59,945 nt of DNA from Bacteroidia bacterium (GTDB lineage Bacteria > Bacteroidota > Bacteroidia > Bacteroidales > Prolixibacteraceae): the NCBI GenBank assembly GCA_026391315.1, contig JAPLDT010000072.1, positions 1 to 59,945 on the forward strand, written 5' to 3'. Position numbers and translations under genes: made by a program. The notes beneath the pieces were generated by a model that made no database searches, was not told the origin of the DNA, and worked only from the letters and a program-made list of their open reading frames with translations. Positions 34,239 to 43,877 of the stretch are shown piece by piece. Position 1 is the stretch's first letter. Every line of letters starts with the position of its first letter.

Positions 34239-36047
34239 CGCTTCATTTTTAGCATAATAATCCAGAACCTTCGTTGCTTTGTCCTTTCCCACCACCCTTT
34301 CCAGTTCTGCTAACTCAGCAGTATGTATATTAACAACTGATTTAAAGTGGATTAACAATTTTTCAATCGTTTTACTACCTACTCCAGGAATAGCTGAAAG
34401 TGCTGAAGTAGTAAAATTCTCCGATCTTTTTAACCGATGGAAAGTAATTCCGAACCGATGCGCTTCATCCCTCAAATGCTGTAAAACTTTTAACGTCTCC
34501 GATTTCTTATCGAGGTAAATAGGAATGGGGTCATTTGGAAAATAGAGCTCTTCCAATCTCTTTGCTATACCTATTAACGACACTTTTTGTTCTATTCCTA
34601 ATTTTGAAAGAACGGAGAAGGCAGAAGAAAGTTGTCCTTTCCCCCCATCAATGACTATTAAATCAGGTAGTTGATTACCCTCAGCCAATTGTCTGCTATA
34701 CCGGCGTTCTACAACCTCTTCCATTGAGGCAAAATCATTCGGTCCTTCAACAGATTTGATATTAAAATGCCTGTATTGAGATTTTAACGGTTGTCCATCC
34801 TTGAATATGACACAAGAAGAGACTGGAAAATCTCCGCAAATATTAGAATTGTCGAAACATTCAATCATCCGGGGAAGAACACTCATCTTTAGATCCTTCT
34901 GCATCCTTTCAAGGACCCTTTGCTTTTTGAGAACAGGAGATTTGGCAGATTCATTCTTTGCCCTTTCAAGCATAAATAACCGACCATTTCTTTCGCACAA
35001 TTCAAGTATTTTCTTCTTCTCTCCTATCTGGGGAACGGTAATCTTCAAGTTAGAAAATTCAACATCAATTAAAAATGGAAGAATAATTTCAGTAGAGACT
35101 GAATTACATATTTTACGTATTTCTACGATACAAAACGACAATAATTCATCCTTTGATTCATTCAACTTCTTCTTAACCTCTAATAGATAAGATGTTACTA
35201 TAGATCCATTTACAATTCGGAAATAATTTACAACGGCATTTTTATCATCTTCATGGAATGAGAAGACATCCATATTGGTCATTGATGCACTGCAAACCAA
35301 TGACTTACTTCTATAATTATCAAGAACCTGAATTTTTGATTTGTATTCGTTGGCGCGCTCAAAATCATACTTTTCGGCTGCGGCTTGCATGACACCTTTC
35401 AAATAATTATAAACTGGCGCAATCATTCCACTTAAAATGGCTTTCGCATTTTGTATATCCATGTCATAATTACGCTTCGAATAAAGCAACTCACATGGAG
35501 CCTTGCAATTTCCAATTTGAAATTCAAGACACTTTTTAAATTTCTTGCCAGAAATATTCGCTTCCGACAAAGACAAATTGCAATTCCTAATCTGGAACAA
35601 TTGCTTGATTACCTCAAGAATGGTCCTGGCCATATATACTGAGGTATAGGGTCCATAATATGTGGATCCGTCAATTATTTTTTTGCGGGTATAAAAAATT
35701 CGTGGGAATGGTTCATTCTTAATGCATATCCAGGGAAAAGTTTTATCGTCTTTTAACAGAATATTGTATTTCGGTTGGTATTGTTTAATCAGATTATTTT
35801 CAAGCAACAGTGCATCCTCCTCACTATCTACAACAATATGTCTGATTTTTTCAATCTGCCTGACCAAAACTTCTGTTTTCCTGTTATCATATGTTTTTAG
35901 GAAATAGGAAGAAACTCGCTTTTTTAAATTCTTTGCCTTGCCTACATAAATGATTTTATCGTCCTTATCAAAAAACTGGTAAACTCCTGGATTAGAAGGC
36001 AGTTTTTTAACTTCAGCAAAATGCGATATGTGGTTGTCTCGATACAC
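34218..36047 (-). CDS. uvrC: Excinuclease ABC subunit C
   Basis: A 609-aa nucleotide-excision repair nuclease that makes both incisions. Domains in order: GIY-YIG (LPSNPGVYQFFDKDDKIIYV, about 15-95), a Cys-bearing linker, UVR motif region near 200, the RNase H-like domain with VIDGGKGQLSSAF, and C-terminal helix-hairpin-helix motifs (LSAIPGVGSKTIEKLL). The gene is full length. It lies 8 bp downstream of apt on the same strand, inside a leftward AT-rich housekeeping block. Confidence 0.95.
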   Translation of the reverse strand: MYRDNHISHFAEVKKLPSNPGVYQFFDKDDKIIYVGKAKNLKKRVSSYFLKTYDNRKTEVLVRQIEKIRHIVVDSEEDALLLENNLIKQYQPKYNILLKDDKTFPWICIKNEPFPRIFYTRKKIIDGSTYYGPYTSVYMARTILEVIKQLFQIRNCNLSLSEANISGKKFKKCLEFQIGNCKAPCELLYSKRNYDMDIQNAKAILSGMIAPVYNYLKGVMQAAAEKYDFERANEYKSKIQVLDNYRSKSLVCSASMTNMDVFSFHEDDKNAVVNYFRIVNGSIVTSYLLEVKKKLNESKDELLSFCIVEIRKICNSVSTEIILPFLIDVEFSNLKITVPQIGEKKKILELCERNGRLFMLERAKNESAKSPVLKKQRVLERMQKDLKMSVLPRMIECFDNSNICGDFPVSSCVIFKDGQPLKSQYRHFNIKSVEGPNDFASMEEVVERRYSRQLAEGNQLPDLIVIDGGKGQLSSAFSVLSKLGIEQKVSLIGIAKRLEELYFPNDPIPIYLDKKSETLKVLQHLRDEAHRFGITFHRLKRSENFTTSALSAIPGVGSKTIEKLLIHFKSVVNIHTAELAELERVVGKDKATKVLDYYAKNEASEKRGI

Positions 36048-36055
36048 CTAAATGA

Positions 36056-36595
36056 TTAATAATGGATTAACGACCAAACCTCAATATCTTTAGCAATCCG
36101 CTTTCTCCCACCTAAAAAATCCAATTCCACGAAAAAATTTGCATAAATTTTAGCTACACCAAATTTCCTCACCAAGTCAACTGCTGCATTTACCGTTCCT
36201 CCTGTAGCAAGCAAATCATCATGAATTAGAACAATATCATCCTTATCCAGCGCATCCGTGTGGATTTCCAATGAATCTGAACCGTATTCAAGATCATACG
36301 ACTGAACAAAAGTCTCAGATGGTAATTTCCCAGGTTTTCGAATTGGCACAAAACCAGCATGCAACTCACCTGCCAAAATACTTCCTAGAATAAAACCTCG
36401 CGACTCGATCCCAACTACTTTTGTAATCCCGCACTCTTGATAATTGTTTCTTATCTCAGAAACTATGAATTTAAAAATTCCTTTATCTTTAAAAGCAGTA
36501 GAAACATCCTTGAATTGGATTCCTTCTTTTGGAAAATTTGGTACATTTCTTATTGAGTTCTTTACATCCTCTATTCCAATACTTATTCTATTCAT
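36056..36595 (-). CDS. apt: Adenine phosphoribosyltransferase
   Basis: A 179-aa purine-salvage enzyme that converts adenine and PRPP to AMP. It shows RNVPNFPKEGIQFKDVS (17-33), the GIESRGFILG segment, PIRKPGKLP, YGSDSLEIHTDAL and the PRPP loop VLIHDDLLATGGTVNAAVDL. Length and motifs are complete. It is followed 8 bp later by uvrC and preceded by a 114-bp gap that contains the parS-like site. Confidence 0.94.
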   Translation of the reverse strand: MNRISIGIEDVKNSIRNVPNFPKEGIQFKDVSTAFKDKGIFKFIVSEIRNNYQECGITKVVGIESRGFILGSILAGELHAGFVPIRKPGKLPSETFVQSYDLEYGSDSLEIHTDALDKDDIVLIHDDLLATGGTVNAAVDLVRKFGVAKIYANFFVELDFLGGRKRIAKDIEVWSLIHY

Positions 36596-36693
36596 TTTTA
36601 CTTTATATTAAAAGACTTCAGATTTTTTGGTCAATTAGGCAATGTCTACTGATTGTGGTATTTTTAAATAACTTTTACCCAATATAAATGATT

Positions 36694-36709
36694 TGTTCCA
36701 CGTGGAACA
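36694..36709. other. parS: parS site (ParB-binding centromere)
   Basis: TGTTCCACGTGGAACA is a perfect 16-bp palindrome identical to the parS form known from Pseudomonas and close to the Bacillus TGTTTCACGTGAAACA consensus. It directly touches the mnmG stop codon (36710-36712, leftward) in the gap before apt. It would load ParB, and thereby SMC, for chromosome segregation; parS sites cluster around chromosome origins. No parA or parB gene is in the window. Confidence 0.85.
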
Positions 36710-38590
36710 TTAACGACCCAATAATATAAGCAATACATTTATATCATTTGGAGAAATACCAGGAATCCTATGAGCCTGACCAATTGTTTTAGGATTAATT
36801 TTCGACAACTTTTCCCTGGCCTCCGTTGATAAAGACAAAATACTCTGATAGTCAAAGCGATTCTCAATCTTAATGTTTTCTAATCTTGACAATTTCTCTG
36901 CCGCCGATTTTTCCCTATTAATGTAGCCAGCGTATTTGATTCTTATCTCAACTGATTCAATGACATCATTGATTAGCAAATCAGGGATTTCACCCATCTC
37001 ACTTTTACTTTCAGGGAATCTCTCAAAGAAATCTTTTAATGAAATTTGGGGTCGACTAATGATGTTATACAATTTTGCTTTTTGCTTTATTGGAGCAGAA
37101 GAATTTTCAACCAAAAATTCATTAATAAACTCAGGTTTTACAGAAATAGTTTTCAATTGATCAAGCATCCTCTCAACAAATAATAATTTCTCTTTAAACA
37201 ACTTATAAAAAGACTCGGGTAATAAACCAATACTATAACCCAATGCGGATAAGCGCTCATCAGCATTATCCTGTCTCAGAATCAACCTATGTTCAGCTCT
37301 GCTGGTAAACATTCTATAAGGCTCATCTACTCCTTTTGTTACCAGATCATCAATCAATACACCAATGTAAGCTTGATCTCTGGAAAGAACAATAGGCTGC
37401 AATTTGGACAATTTTCTGTGAGAATTGATACCTGCAATCAAACCTTGAGCACCAGCTTCCTCGTATCCTGTAGTTCCATTAATCTGTCCAGCCAAAAATA
37501 ATCCGTCAACCAACTTAGATTCCAACGAATGATTTAACTGTGAAGGATCGAAAAAATCATACTCAATAGCATATCCTGGCCTGATTATTTTTGCATGCTC
37601 AAGACCAGGGATAAATTTCAAAGCTTGTTCTTGAACTTCAAAAGGCAAGGAAGTAGAAAATCCATTCAAATAATATTCAATAGAATCCACACCTTCAGGT
37701 TCCAAATACAATTGATGAGAACTTTTCTCTGAAAATATTATCAATTTAGTCTCGATACTTGGACAATATCTGGGTCCTAAACTCTTTATCGTGCCATCAA
37801 ACATAGGGGATAATTTGAATCCCTTTTCCAATTCTTTATGAACGATTTCATTGGTGTAAGTTATATGACAATTTATAGGTGCCAATTTCTCATAAGAATG
37901 GTAATAAAAACTAAACTGATTACCCACTTCTCCTTCTTGCTCTTCTAACCGACTAAAATCAATTGTCCGCTTATCAATACGAGGAGGAGTACCTGTCTTC
38001 ATTCTTCCAACCTGCAATCCACACCCCTTCAATTGTTCGGAAATTCCAAAAGAGGCGGGTTCAGAAATTCTCCCTCCTCCCAATTGAGTTTGTCCAAAAT
38101 GCATCAATCCATTAAGAAAAGTACCATTTGTCAAAATAACAGATTCAGAAAAAAATTCAATACCAACGTCTGTCCTAACCCCTTTGGCACTACCCTCTTT
38201 CAAAATCAATTCTATAGCAGTACCCTGCCAAAAACTGACATTTTCATTGGATTGAAGTTCAATTCTCCAATTCTCTGAGAATTTCATTTTATCGCACTGG
38301 GCCCTTGGACTCCACATAGCCGGTCCTTTAGAACGGTTAAGCATTCTAAACTGAAGTGAGCTCAAATCGGTGATTTTTCCCATTATACCACCAAGCGCAT
38401 CAATTTCACGAACGATTTGACCTTTTGCTATTCCTCCTACAGCAGGATTGCAACTCATTTGAGCAACCCTATTAATATCCATCGTTATGAGCAATACTTT
38501 AGAACCCAATTTTGCAGCTGCACTTGCAGCCTCGCAACCTGCATGACCAGCACCCACCACAATTACATCAAAAAATCTGTTCCCTCTCAT
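36710..38590 (-). CDS. mnmG: tRNA uridine-5-carboxymethylaminomethyl modification enzyme MnmG
   Basis: A 626-aa FAD protein (GidA) that, with MnmE, modifies wobble uridine 34 of tRNAs. It shows the dinucleotide-binding [15 protein letters not shown] (11-25), [72 protein letters not shown] and the C-terminal helical domain ending [15 protein letters not shown]. It is full length. In many bacteria gidA lies beside the replication origin; here a parS site abuts its stop codon. The gene is AT-rich relative to flanking regions beyond 33 and 44 kb. Confidence 0.95.
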   Translation of the reverse strand: MRGNRFFDVIVVGAGHAGCEAASAAAKLGSKVLLITMDINRVAQMSCNPAVGGIAKGQIVREIDALGGIMGKITDLSSLQFRMLNRSKGPAMWSPRAQCDKMKFSENWRIELQSNENVSFWQGTAIELILKEGSAKGVRTDVGIEFFSESVILTNGTFLNGLMHFGQTQLGGGRISEPASFGISEQLKGCGLQVGRMKTGTPPRIDKRTIDFSRLEEQEGEVGNQFSFYYHSYEKLAPINCHITYTNEIVHKELEKGFKLSPMFDGTIKSLGPRYCPSIETKLIIFSEKSSHQLYLEPEGVDSIEYYLNGFSTSLPFEVQEQALKFIPGLEHAKIIRPGYAIEYDFFDPSQLNHSLESKLVDGLFLAGQINGTTGYEEAGAQGLIAGINSHRKLSKLQPIVLSRDQAYIGVLIDDLVTKGVDEPYRMFTSRAEHRLILRQDNADERLSALGYSIGLLPESFYKLFKEKLLFVERMLDQLKTISVKPEFINEFLVENSSAPIKQKAKLYNIISRPQISLKDFFERFPESKSEMGEIPDLLINDVIESVEIRIKYAGYINREKSAAEKLSRLENIKIENRFDYQSILSLSTEAREKLSKINPKTIGQAHRIPGISPNDINVLLILLGR

Positions 38591-38604
38591 TCAGGTAAAA
38601 AAAA

Positions 38605-39045
38605 TTAGTGGTATTGAAGATCAACCAAAGAATTAAATTTAGACACTAAGTCTGATTCTTTTTTTCTCATCACAATTACTTCTTCAGACTTTTTATCATT
38701 GTATTCCAACAAATGCAGCAAACCGTGTGAAACGACTCGCACCAATTCATCCATATAAAATTGATCAAAAGTAATTGAATTATTCAACACCCTTTCGGTA
38801 CTAATGTATATATCTCCGCTTACAACTCTATTAGTAGTGTAATCAAAAGTAATCACATCAGTAAAAAAATCATGACTCAAAAATTTCACATTGATATCAT
38901 AAAGATACTCATCACTACAAAAAATATAATTGATCTCACCAAGTTTACATTTATTGATTCTTACCTCGCCCTTCAAAACCTTTTGTAATGCAATATAATT
39001 CACTTCAGGCAAAGCCACATCTTCATGATAAAAACAAATACTCAT
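38605..39045 (-). CDS. ybeY: Endoribonuclease YbeY (rRNA maturation factor)
   Basis: A 146-aa metalloprotein needed for 16S rRNA 3'-end processing and ribosome quality control. It shows SHDFFTDVITFDY and SGDIYISTERVLNN, followed by the zinc site RVVSHGLLHLLEYNDKKSEE. Two zinc His residues are present; the third position of the textbook H-G-x-L-H-L-x-G-Y-D-H motif is not a His, as is common in Bacteroidota. It lies 14 bp upstream of mnmG on the same strand and 23 bp after hemW. Confidence 0.9.
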   Translation of the reverse strand: MSICFYHEDVALPEVNYIALQKVLKGEVRINKCKLGEINYIFCSDEYLYDINVKFLSHDFFTDVITFDYTTNRVVSGDIYISTERVLNNSITFDQFYMDELVRVVSHGLLHLLEYNDKKSEEVIVMRKKESDLVSKFNSLVDLQYH

Positions 39046-39068
39046 CTCAATAACGTTTACAAAAAAAA

Positions 39069-40193
39069 TTAAAACATCAAATTCTTTGCCAGATAATCGG
39101 CAAGCAAAAGGTCTGAATTTTTAGAAAATATCATATCTCCAATGAAATCAAAGTGACCTAATCCTTTCATTCTATTAATAGATTCACAAAAATGACTATA
39201 AATCTTACTATCAAAACTTATTTTTACATAATTATTTGAAATTCCATGGAAGGTTCTCAATTTCAATATTACATATTCATTATACTTATCAATATCACTA
39301 AGTGTTTCAATATCAACATCAATAATACCTTTTTCTAAATTACGAATGTATTTTTTAATATTCAAGCTATTCCATTGTCTTGAATGTAAATTATAACTGT
39401 GTGCTGATACCCCTACACCTAAATAGGGTATTTGGTTCCAATAAGCTAAATTATGTCGTGATACAAAACTATCTTTTGCATAATTACTCACCTCATACTG
39501 TATGTAACCTGCAGTAATCAATGCATTATTAATTAACCAATACTGTCTTACAAAATCATTTTCATCATTCTCCACGACTTCTCCACTCCTAATCTTCCAA
39601 AATAGTTTAGAATTTTTTGATATAGTTAAACTATAAGCTGAAAAATGCTTTATATCATAGGTTAGTAACAGTTCCAGGGATGAAACCAAAGATTTATCAG
39701 AAATTGTAGGCACCGAATAAATCAAATCAACTGAAACATTTTGAATAGAAGATGAGCCTAATACATTTAATGAATTCAATATTAATGATTTAGAATGTTG
39801 TCTGTTGAATTTTCTTAAAACCTCGTCATCCAAAAATTGTACACCTAAACTAATTCTATTAATTCCTACTGATGCAACTCGAACCAAATAATCAAAATTG
39901 ATATTTTCTGGATTGCATTCCAGTGTAATCTCTGCATCTGATTTCACCGTAAACCTCAATCTAATCTCTTCCAATATTTTAAAAATTTGAACAAATGATA
40001 ATAAAGATGGAGTACCTCCGCCAAAATATATTGTATTAATCTCTTTATCAGATAAATAACTCTCTCTTAATGCTATTTCATGTACAATAGCATTAACATA
40101 ATCTTCTATAAGATACAACTGATTTCCGGAATAGAAATCACAATAATGACACTTTTCATTACAAAAAGGTATATGGACATACAATCCGGACAT
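39069..40193 (-). CDS. hemW: Radical SAM heme chaperone HemW
   Basis: A 374-aa radical SAM protein. The cluster motif CNEKCHYC (Cys11, Cys15, Cys18) follows the opening GLYVHIPF; TIYFGGGTPSLLS, ECNPENINFD and RISLGVQFLDDEVLRKFNRQH follow, and the C-terminal HemN-like domain has RHNLAYWNQIPYLGVGVSAHS. HemW proteins deliver heme and lack the extra coproporphyrinogen-oxidase N-terminal region of true HemN, as here. Strongly AT-rich codon usage. Confidence 0.92.
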   Translation of the reverse strand: MSGLYVHIPFCNEKCHYCDFYSGNQLYLIEDYVNAIVHEIALRESYLSDKEINTIYFGGGTPSLLSFVQIFKILEEIRLRFTVKSDAEITLECNPENINFDYLVRVASVGINRISLGVQFLDDEVLRKFNRQHSKSLILNSLNVLGSSSIQNVSVDLIYSVPTISDKSLVSSLELLLTYDIKHFSAYSLTISKNSKLFWKIRSGEVVENDENDFVRQYWLINNALITAGYIQYEVSNYAKDSFVSRHNLAYWNQIPYLGVGVSAHSYNLHSRQWNSLNIKKYIRNLEKGIIDVDIETLSDIDKYNEYVILKLRTFHGISNNYVKISFDSKIYSHFCESINRMKGLGHFDFIGDMIFSKNSDLLLADYLAKNLMF

Positions 40194-40207
40194 ATAAATC
40201 TAAAAAA

Positions 40208-40642
40208 TTAAAAAATAGGAATTTTGTTAATACGTATCAAATGACGACCATATTCAAAATCGGTGTGAAGAAAAATATGAATTATCTCCAAAGCCTCCCC
40301 AATCGAAATAAAACGGGCAGGAAGTGAGCATACATTGGCATTGTTATGTGATCTGGCAAGCTCAGCAACCTGGCTGTTCCAACAAATAGCCGATCTAATA
40401 CCCTGATGTTTATTTACAGTCATATTTATGCCATTTCCGGATCCACAACAAACAATTCCAGCCATATTCAAATCTTTTTCGACCGCAAAAGCCAATGGGT
40501 GAGCAAAATCAGGATAATCGCAACTTTTATCAGAAAAACAACCAAAATCTATTGTTTCGTAATTATTTTCTTTAAGATACTTAATTATTGCAGTTTTCAA
40601 TGCAAAACCAGCATGATCAGAAGCTAATGCTATTTTCAACAT
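40208..40642 (-). CDS. rpiB: Ribose-5-phosphate isomerase B
   Basis: A 144-aa RpiB/LacAB-type sugar-phosphate isomerase that interconverts ribose-5-phosphate and ribulose-5-phosphate. It shows IALASDHAGFALK (4-16), DFGCFSDKSCDYPDFAHPLA, GIVCCGSGNGINMTVNKHQGIR with the catalytic Cys, and the late RSHNNANVCSLPARFI. It is the first gene of the leftward block and faces the large AT-rich gap at 40.6-41.1 kb, which must contain its promoter. Confidence 0.93.
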   Translation of the reverse strand: MLKIALASDHAGFALKTAIIKYLKENNYETIDFGCFSDKSCDYPDFAHPLAFAVEKDLNMAGIVCCGSGNGINMTVNKHQGIRSAICWNSQVAELARSHNNANVCSLPARFISIGEALEIIHIFLHTDFEYGRHLIRINKIPIF

Positions 40643-41073
40643 GATATTGAGTTAAATAATTGTACTTTCATAAACATATATTGTTAATAACTGTTAATAA
40701 AACTTGTGAGTTATTCAAAAAAAAACAGTTTAAACAAATATTTACCAAAAAAGAGAGAAGAAATACCTATTTTTAAAAGAAAAATAAATAACAATTAAAC
40801 TTTAAATAGTAATATAAATAAACAACCCCAACTTAATATTTAAAATTAACATCGTGTTAATAAAATTATATTTAGCAGTTTTGCAATTATTTATAAAGTT
40901 AATAAACATTCAGCATCTTTTTAAAAGATGTAAATTATCAAAAACTTAAATAATTATAAACAATATTATTTAAAAGTATTTAAATTATACTATTGACTTG
41001 TTCATAGAATGAAATCCCTGTTTCATTCCATCATTTTAATAGTTTCTAAAAATAAATTTTTTATAAGTTACTG
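40643..41073. other. AT-rich divergent gap, candidate replication origin
   Basis: 431 bp without a gene, more than 80% A+T by eye, between leftward rpiB and the rightward response regulator. It contains TGTTAATAA at 40682, 40692 and 40855 and AGTTAATAA at 40897, all in the same orientation, plus an 8-bp-stem hairpin at 41007-41028. No exact TTATCCACA DnaA box was found. Its position 4 kb from a parS site and mnmG, at a strand-polarity switch, makes it a candidate oriC; promoters for both flanking genes must also lie here. Confidence 0.4.
41007..41028. repeat. Small hairpin GAATGAAA-N6-TTTCATTC
   Basis: A perfect 8-bp stem around the loop TCCCTG, 45 nt upstream of the response-regulator ATG in the AT-rich gap. 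It may be an operator or leader structure. Confidence 0.4.
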
Positions 41074-41481
41074 ATGATGCCTACTAACATAAATATACAA
41101 AAGCTTAGAGTGCTTCTGGTTGAAGATAATGCTTTGAATCAGAAGTTAATGAATATAAATTTATCAAAATTGAATTGCATCGTTACCATTGCCAATAATG
41201 GTTTGGAAGGGTATAATATTTTTAAAGTTCAAAATTTTGATGTGATATTGATGGATTTAATGATGCCGGTTATGGACGGTTTTGAATCATCAATGGAAAT
41301 TAGAAAACTAGAGAACGATGAAAAGGAGAGAGGTTATACGCCTATTATTGCTTTTACTGCAAATACTTTAAACAATGATTTTCAAAAGTGCGTTGAAAAT
41401 GGTATGGATTATCTCATGGAGAAGCCATTTAACGCTTTCAAATTTAAAGAGATCATAGAATCATTAGGAAAACATTTATAA
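41074..41481 (+). CDS. Single-domain response regulator
   Basis: A 135-aa CheY-like receiver with no output domain. The acidic pocket Glu17/Asp18 (LVEDN), phospho-acceptor Asp61 (VILMDLMMPVMDG), Thr95 (AFTANT) and Lys117 (MEKPFN) are all present, so it should be phosphorylatable. The TAFTANT-like block resembles receivers of hybrid histidine kinases and phosphorelays. No kinase is nearby. It is followed 3 nt later by ruvB, suggesting co-transcription, and it borders the candidate origin gap. Confidence 0.88.
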   Translation: MMPTNINIQKLRVLLVEDNALNQKLMNINLSKLNCIVTIANNGLEGYNIFKVQNFDVILMDLMMPVMDGFESSMEIRKLENDEKERGYTPIIAFTANTLNNDFQKCVENGMDYLMEKPFNAFKFKEIIESLGKHL

Positions 41482-41484
41482 CTG

Positions 41485-42510
41485 ATGGGAGAATTTGTTG
41501 ATTTAAGAGATCTCAGTGGTGGTGATGCTGAAAGAGAGTTAGATAATCAGTTAAGACCGTTAAAGTTTGCTGATTTTGCCGGTCAATCCAAAATAACAGA
41601 TAATATACAAGTTTTTGTCCAGGCTGCGATCATGCGGGGTGAATCGCTGGATCACGTATTGTTGCATGGTCCACCAGGATTAGGTAAGACAACTTTGTCA
41701 AATATCATAGCAAATGAACTTGGGGTTAAATTAAAATTGACATCCGGACCTGTGTTGGATAAGCCTGGTGATTTGGCGGGTCTTCTTACTAATCTTGAAA
41801 AAAATGATGTTCTTTTTATTGATGAGATTCATCGTTTGAGTCCAGTTGTTGAAGAATATCTTTATTCTGCAATGGAGGATTTTCGCATTGATATATTGAT
41901 AGATAAAGGTCCAAGCGCGAGATCAATTCAGCTTGAATTAAATCCATTCACATTAATAGGAGCGACAACAAGAAGTGGATTGTTAACCCGGCCTTTGCGT
42001 GCCAGATTTGGCATTACTTGCCACCTTGAATATTATGACATTGATATATTAACAGGTATAGTTAAACGATCTGCCAGAATACTTGATGTTAAAATTGAAA
42101 ATGATGCAGCTTACGAAATTGCGAGAAGGAGCAGAGGAACCCCAAGAATTGTCAACTCATTGTTACGAAGGGTACGGGATTTTGCCATGGTGAAAGGAAA
42201 TGGAATCATTGATATTGAGATCACAAAGTATTCGCTGGAAGCGTTAAATATTGACAGATTTGGTTTGGATGAAATGGATAATAAAATATTGTCTACCATT
42301 ATTGATAAATTCAAAGGCGGTCCGGTTGGAATTTCTACCATAGCGACAGCTGTAGGGGAGGATTCAGGAACCATTGAAGAGGTATATGAACCATTCTTAA
42401 TTAAAGAAGGCTTTATCAAACGAACTCCACGTGGAAGAGAGGTTACTGATTTAGCCTATAGTCATTTAGGAAAAATTTCTAATGAAAATAATTCGATGAC
42501 CTTGTTCTAA
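41485..42510 (+). CDS. ruvB: Holliday junction branch-migration ATPase RuvB
   Basis: A 341-aa AAA+ motor of the RuvABC resolvasome. Walker A is [10 protein letters not shown] (61-70), Walker B and sensor residues lie in [10 protein letters not shown] (111-120), followed by [18 protein letters not shown] with the arginine finger, and a C-terminal winged helix with [12 protein letters not shown]. Length is normal. It converges with the cyclotransferase gene with a 4-nt overlap. ruvA and ruvC are not in the window. Confidence 0.95.
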   Translation: MGEFVDLRDLSGGDAERELDNQLRPLKFADFAGQSKITDNIQVFVQAAIMRGESLDHVLLHGPPGLGKTTLSNIIANELGVKLKLTSGPVLDKPGDLAGLLTNLEKNDVLFIDEIHRLSPVVEEYLYSAMEDFRIDILIDKGPSARSIQLELNPFTLIGATTRSGLLTRPLRARFGITCHLEYYDIDILTGIVKRSARILDVKIENDAAYEIARRSRGTPRIVNSLLRRVRDFAMVKGNGIIDIEITKYSLEALNIDRFGLDEMDNKILSTIIDKFKGGPVGISTIATAVGEDSGTIEEVYEPFLIKEGFIKRTPRGREVTDLAYSHLGKISNENNSMTLF

Positions 42511-43589
42511 TTGGAACTTTTGATCAATTTTATTTCGAATATTTTTGGCCAAAACTTACCTGTAACATAAATTTTATCTGTAAAGGGATTCCAGGCTATT
42601 CCATTCAATACATCAATTGGTTCTCTCTGACTTTGCATAATTGTTCCTGATAACCCGCTTAAATTGATCTCACCCTTTACTTTTCCGCTCTCAGGATCGA
42701 TGATGATGATTGTATCGGTTTGCCAAATATTAGCCCAAATTTCACCTTTAATATATTCCAGTTCATTTACATTGGGTACAATATTATATTCATTACATAT
42801 CTGAATTCTTTTCTCTTCCTTATAGGTCTCAGGATGAATGTAATAAATATTTTCAGTACCGTCACTCATGATCAGAGAATGACCGTCATTGGTTAAACCC
42901 CACCCTTCGTTTGATTTATAATTCCAGGTATTCAATAATTTGAAGGTATTTAAGTCATAAACGAAACCAATTTTGTTTTTGTAGGTTAGTTGATAAATTT
43001 TATTATTTAGAATGGTGATTCCTTCACCAAAATATTTATTTTCAAGCTTATATTCTTTTAGTACTTTACTGGTTTTAATATCAAGCTGATAGATTGATGA
43101 GGTTCCTTCCTGTCCGGTTCCCTCGTATAACTGGTTATTTTTGAATTCAAGACCTTGCGTAAAATGAGAAGTATTGTGGGGATACTCTGCTACAATCTGA
43201 TAGGAATATTTTATTGGTTTGGTGTCTGAAGTAACCAGTATTTCATCATAATTATCTCCTGATACTCCATCGGATTTCAATGCGGACACTTTAACAATAT
43301 GTTTACCAACACCAAAATTTCTTGTTTTATAAATAAATGAATTTGTTAAATTTTTTGAAGTTTGGACCAACTTTCCATCTATTAAAATCTCAATTTTTTC
43401 AAGGGTACCCTCCTTCAATTTTGTTTGCAGGTTTAATTGAATCTCCTCACCTAATTTGAAATTTTTCTTTTTTGGTTGCACCTGTATGGCTGTTACCGGG
43501 CGTCTGGAATGGCTGTTTGACTGGGCACAATTCATGAAACTTGTCACAACAAAAAGAGATGTAATAATATGGAGTGTCAGACGGTTCAT
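42507..43589 (-). CDS. Glutaminyl-peptide cyclotransferase, probable lipoprotein
   Basis: A 360-aa protein. Residues 1-21 form an export signal with a Cys at 21 (SFMNC), an atypical lipobox. Residues about 30-120 look like an Ig-like beta domain ([20 protein letters not shown]). From about 130 the five-bladed propeller of the plant/bacterial glutamine cyclotransferase family follows: [55 protein letters not shown] and [18 protein letters not shown]. It would convert N-terminal Gln to pyroglutamate on exported proteins. Confidence 0.9.
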   Translation of the reverse strand: MNRLTLHIITSLFVVTSFMNCAQSNSHSRRPVTAIQVQPKKKNFKLGEEIQLNLQTKLKEGTLEKIEILIDGKLVQTSKNLTNSFIYKTRNFGVGKHIVKVSALKSDGVSGDNYDEILVTSDTKPIKYSYQIVAEYPHNTSHFTQGLEFKNNQLYEGTGQEGTSSIYQLDIKTSKVLKEYKLENKYFGEGITILNNKIYQLTYKNKIGFVYDLNTFKLLNTWNYKSNEGWGLTNDGHSLIMSDGTENIYYIHPETYKEEKRIQICNEYNIVPNVNELEYIKGEIWANIWQTDTIIIIDPESGKVKGEINLSGLSGTIMQSQREPIDVLNGIAWNPFTDKIYVTGKFWPKIFEIKLIKSSN

Positions 43590-43620
43590 GACGATAAAAT
43601 TAATTAATTGAAATTTTTAT

Positions 43621-43628
43621 CAAAAATA
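43621..43628 (-). promoter_or_regulatory. Putative -7 element of cyclotransferase gene
   Basis: On the minus strand this reads TATTTTTG (TAnnTTTG), about 31 nt before the ATG. A TTG (minus strand, 43651-43653) lies 22 bp upstream, slightly longer than the ideal spacing. Confidence 0.42.
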
Positions 43629-43721
43629 GAATCTTATTTTGTAATGGTTGCAAGGAATGTTAATGTACCAAAAACAAATTCAGTAGTTCTGAGTGTGAAA
43701 TAACAATCCCTACATATCGGG

Positions 43722-43749
43722 ACCAACCGAAAATGATTATGTGGGTATT
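43722..43749. repeat. 28-bp dispersed repeat, copy 1
   Basis: ACCAACCGAAAATGA..GTGGGTATT: this 28-bp stretch is 26/28 identical to 48672-48699. Both copies lie in intergenic leaders on the plus strand, 5 kb apart. Copy 1 lies between the cyclotransferase and flippase genes. Confidence 0.6.
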
Positions 43750-43843
43750 AGCTTCGCTGATCTTCGATTCCATTTGGCCATTAAAAAACAAAACATAAAC
43801 AAATGAAATTCGAAGTTTTTAAATCTCAATTGCTATTCTCAGT

Positions 43844-43851
43844 TATCTTTG
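43844..43851 (+). promoter_or_regulatory. Putative -7 element of flippase-dut cluster
   Basis: TATCTTTG is a full TAnnTTTG match, 26 nt before the TTG start at 43878. It fits a short leader and argues against using the internal ATG 36 nt further on. No -33 TTTG seen. Confidence 0.45.
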
Positions 43852-43877
43852 TGTTTGAATATTAAATATTTTTTGAC

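Noticed and set aside
40643-41073. Classical DnaA boxes in the AT-rich gap
   Set aside because: No TTATCCACA or near match on either strand; only TGTTAATAA repeats, so the origin claim rests on other evidence.
42424-42439. Second parS-like motif (CTCCACGTGGAAG) inside ruvB
   Set aside because: The 11-bp core matches but the outer bases do not, and the sequence encodes the conserved RuvB residues RTPRGR, so codon choice explains it.
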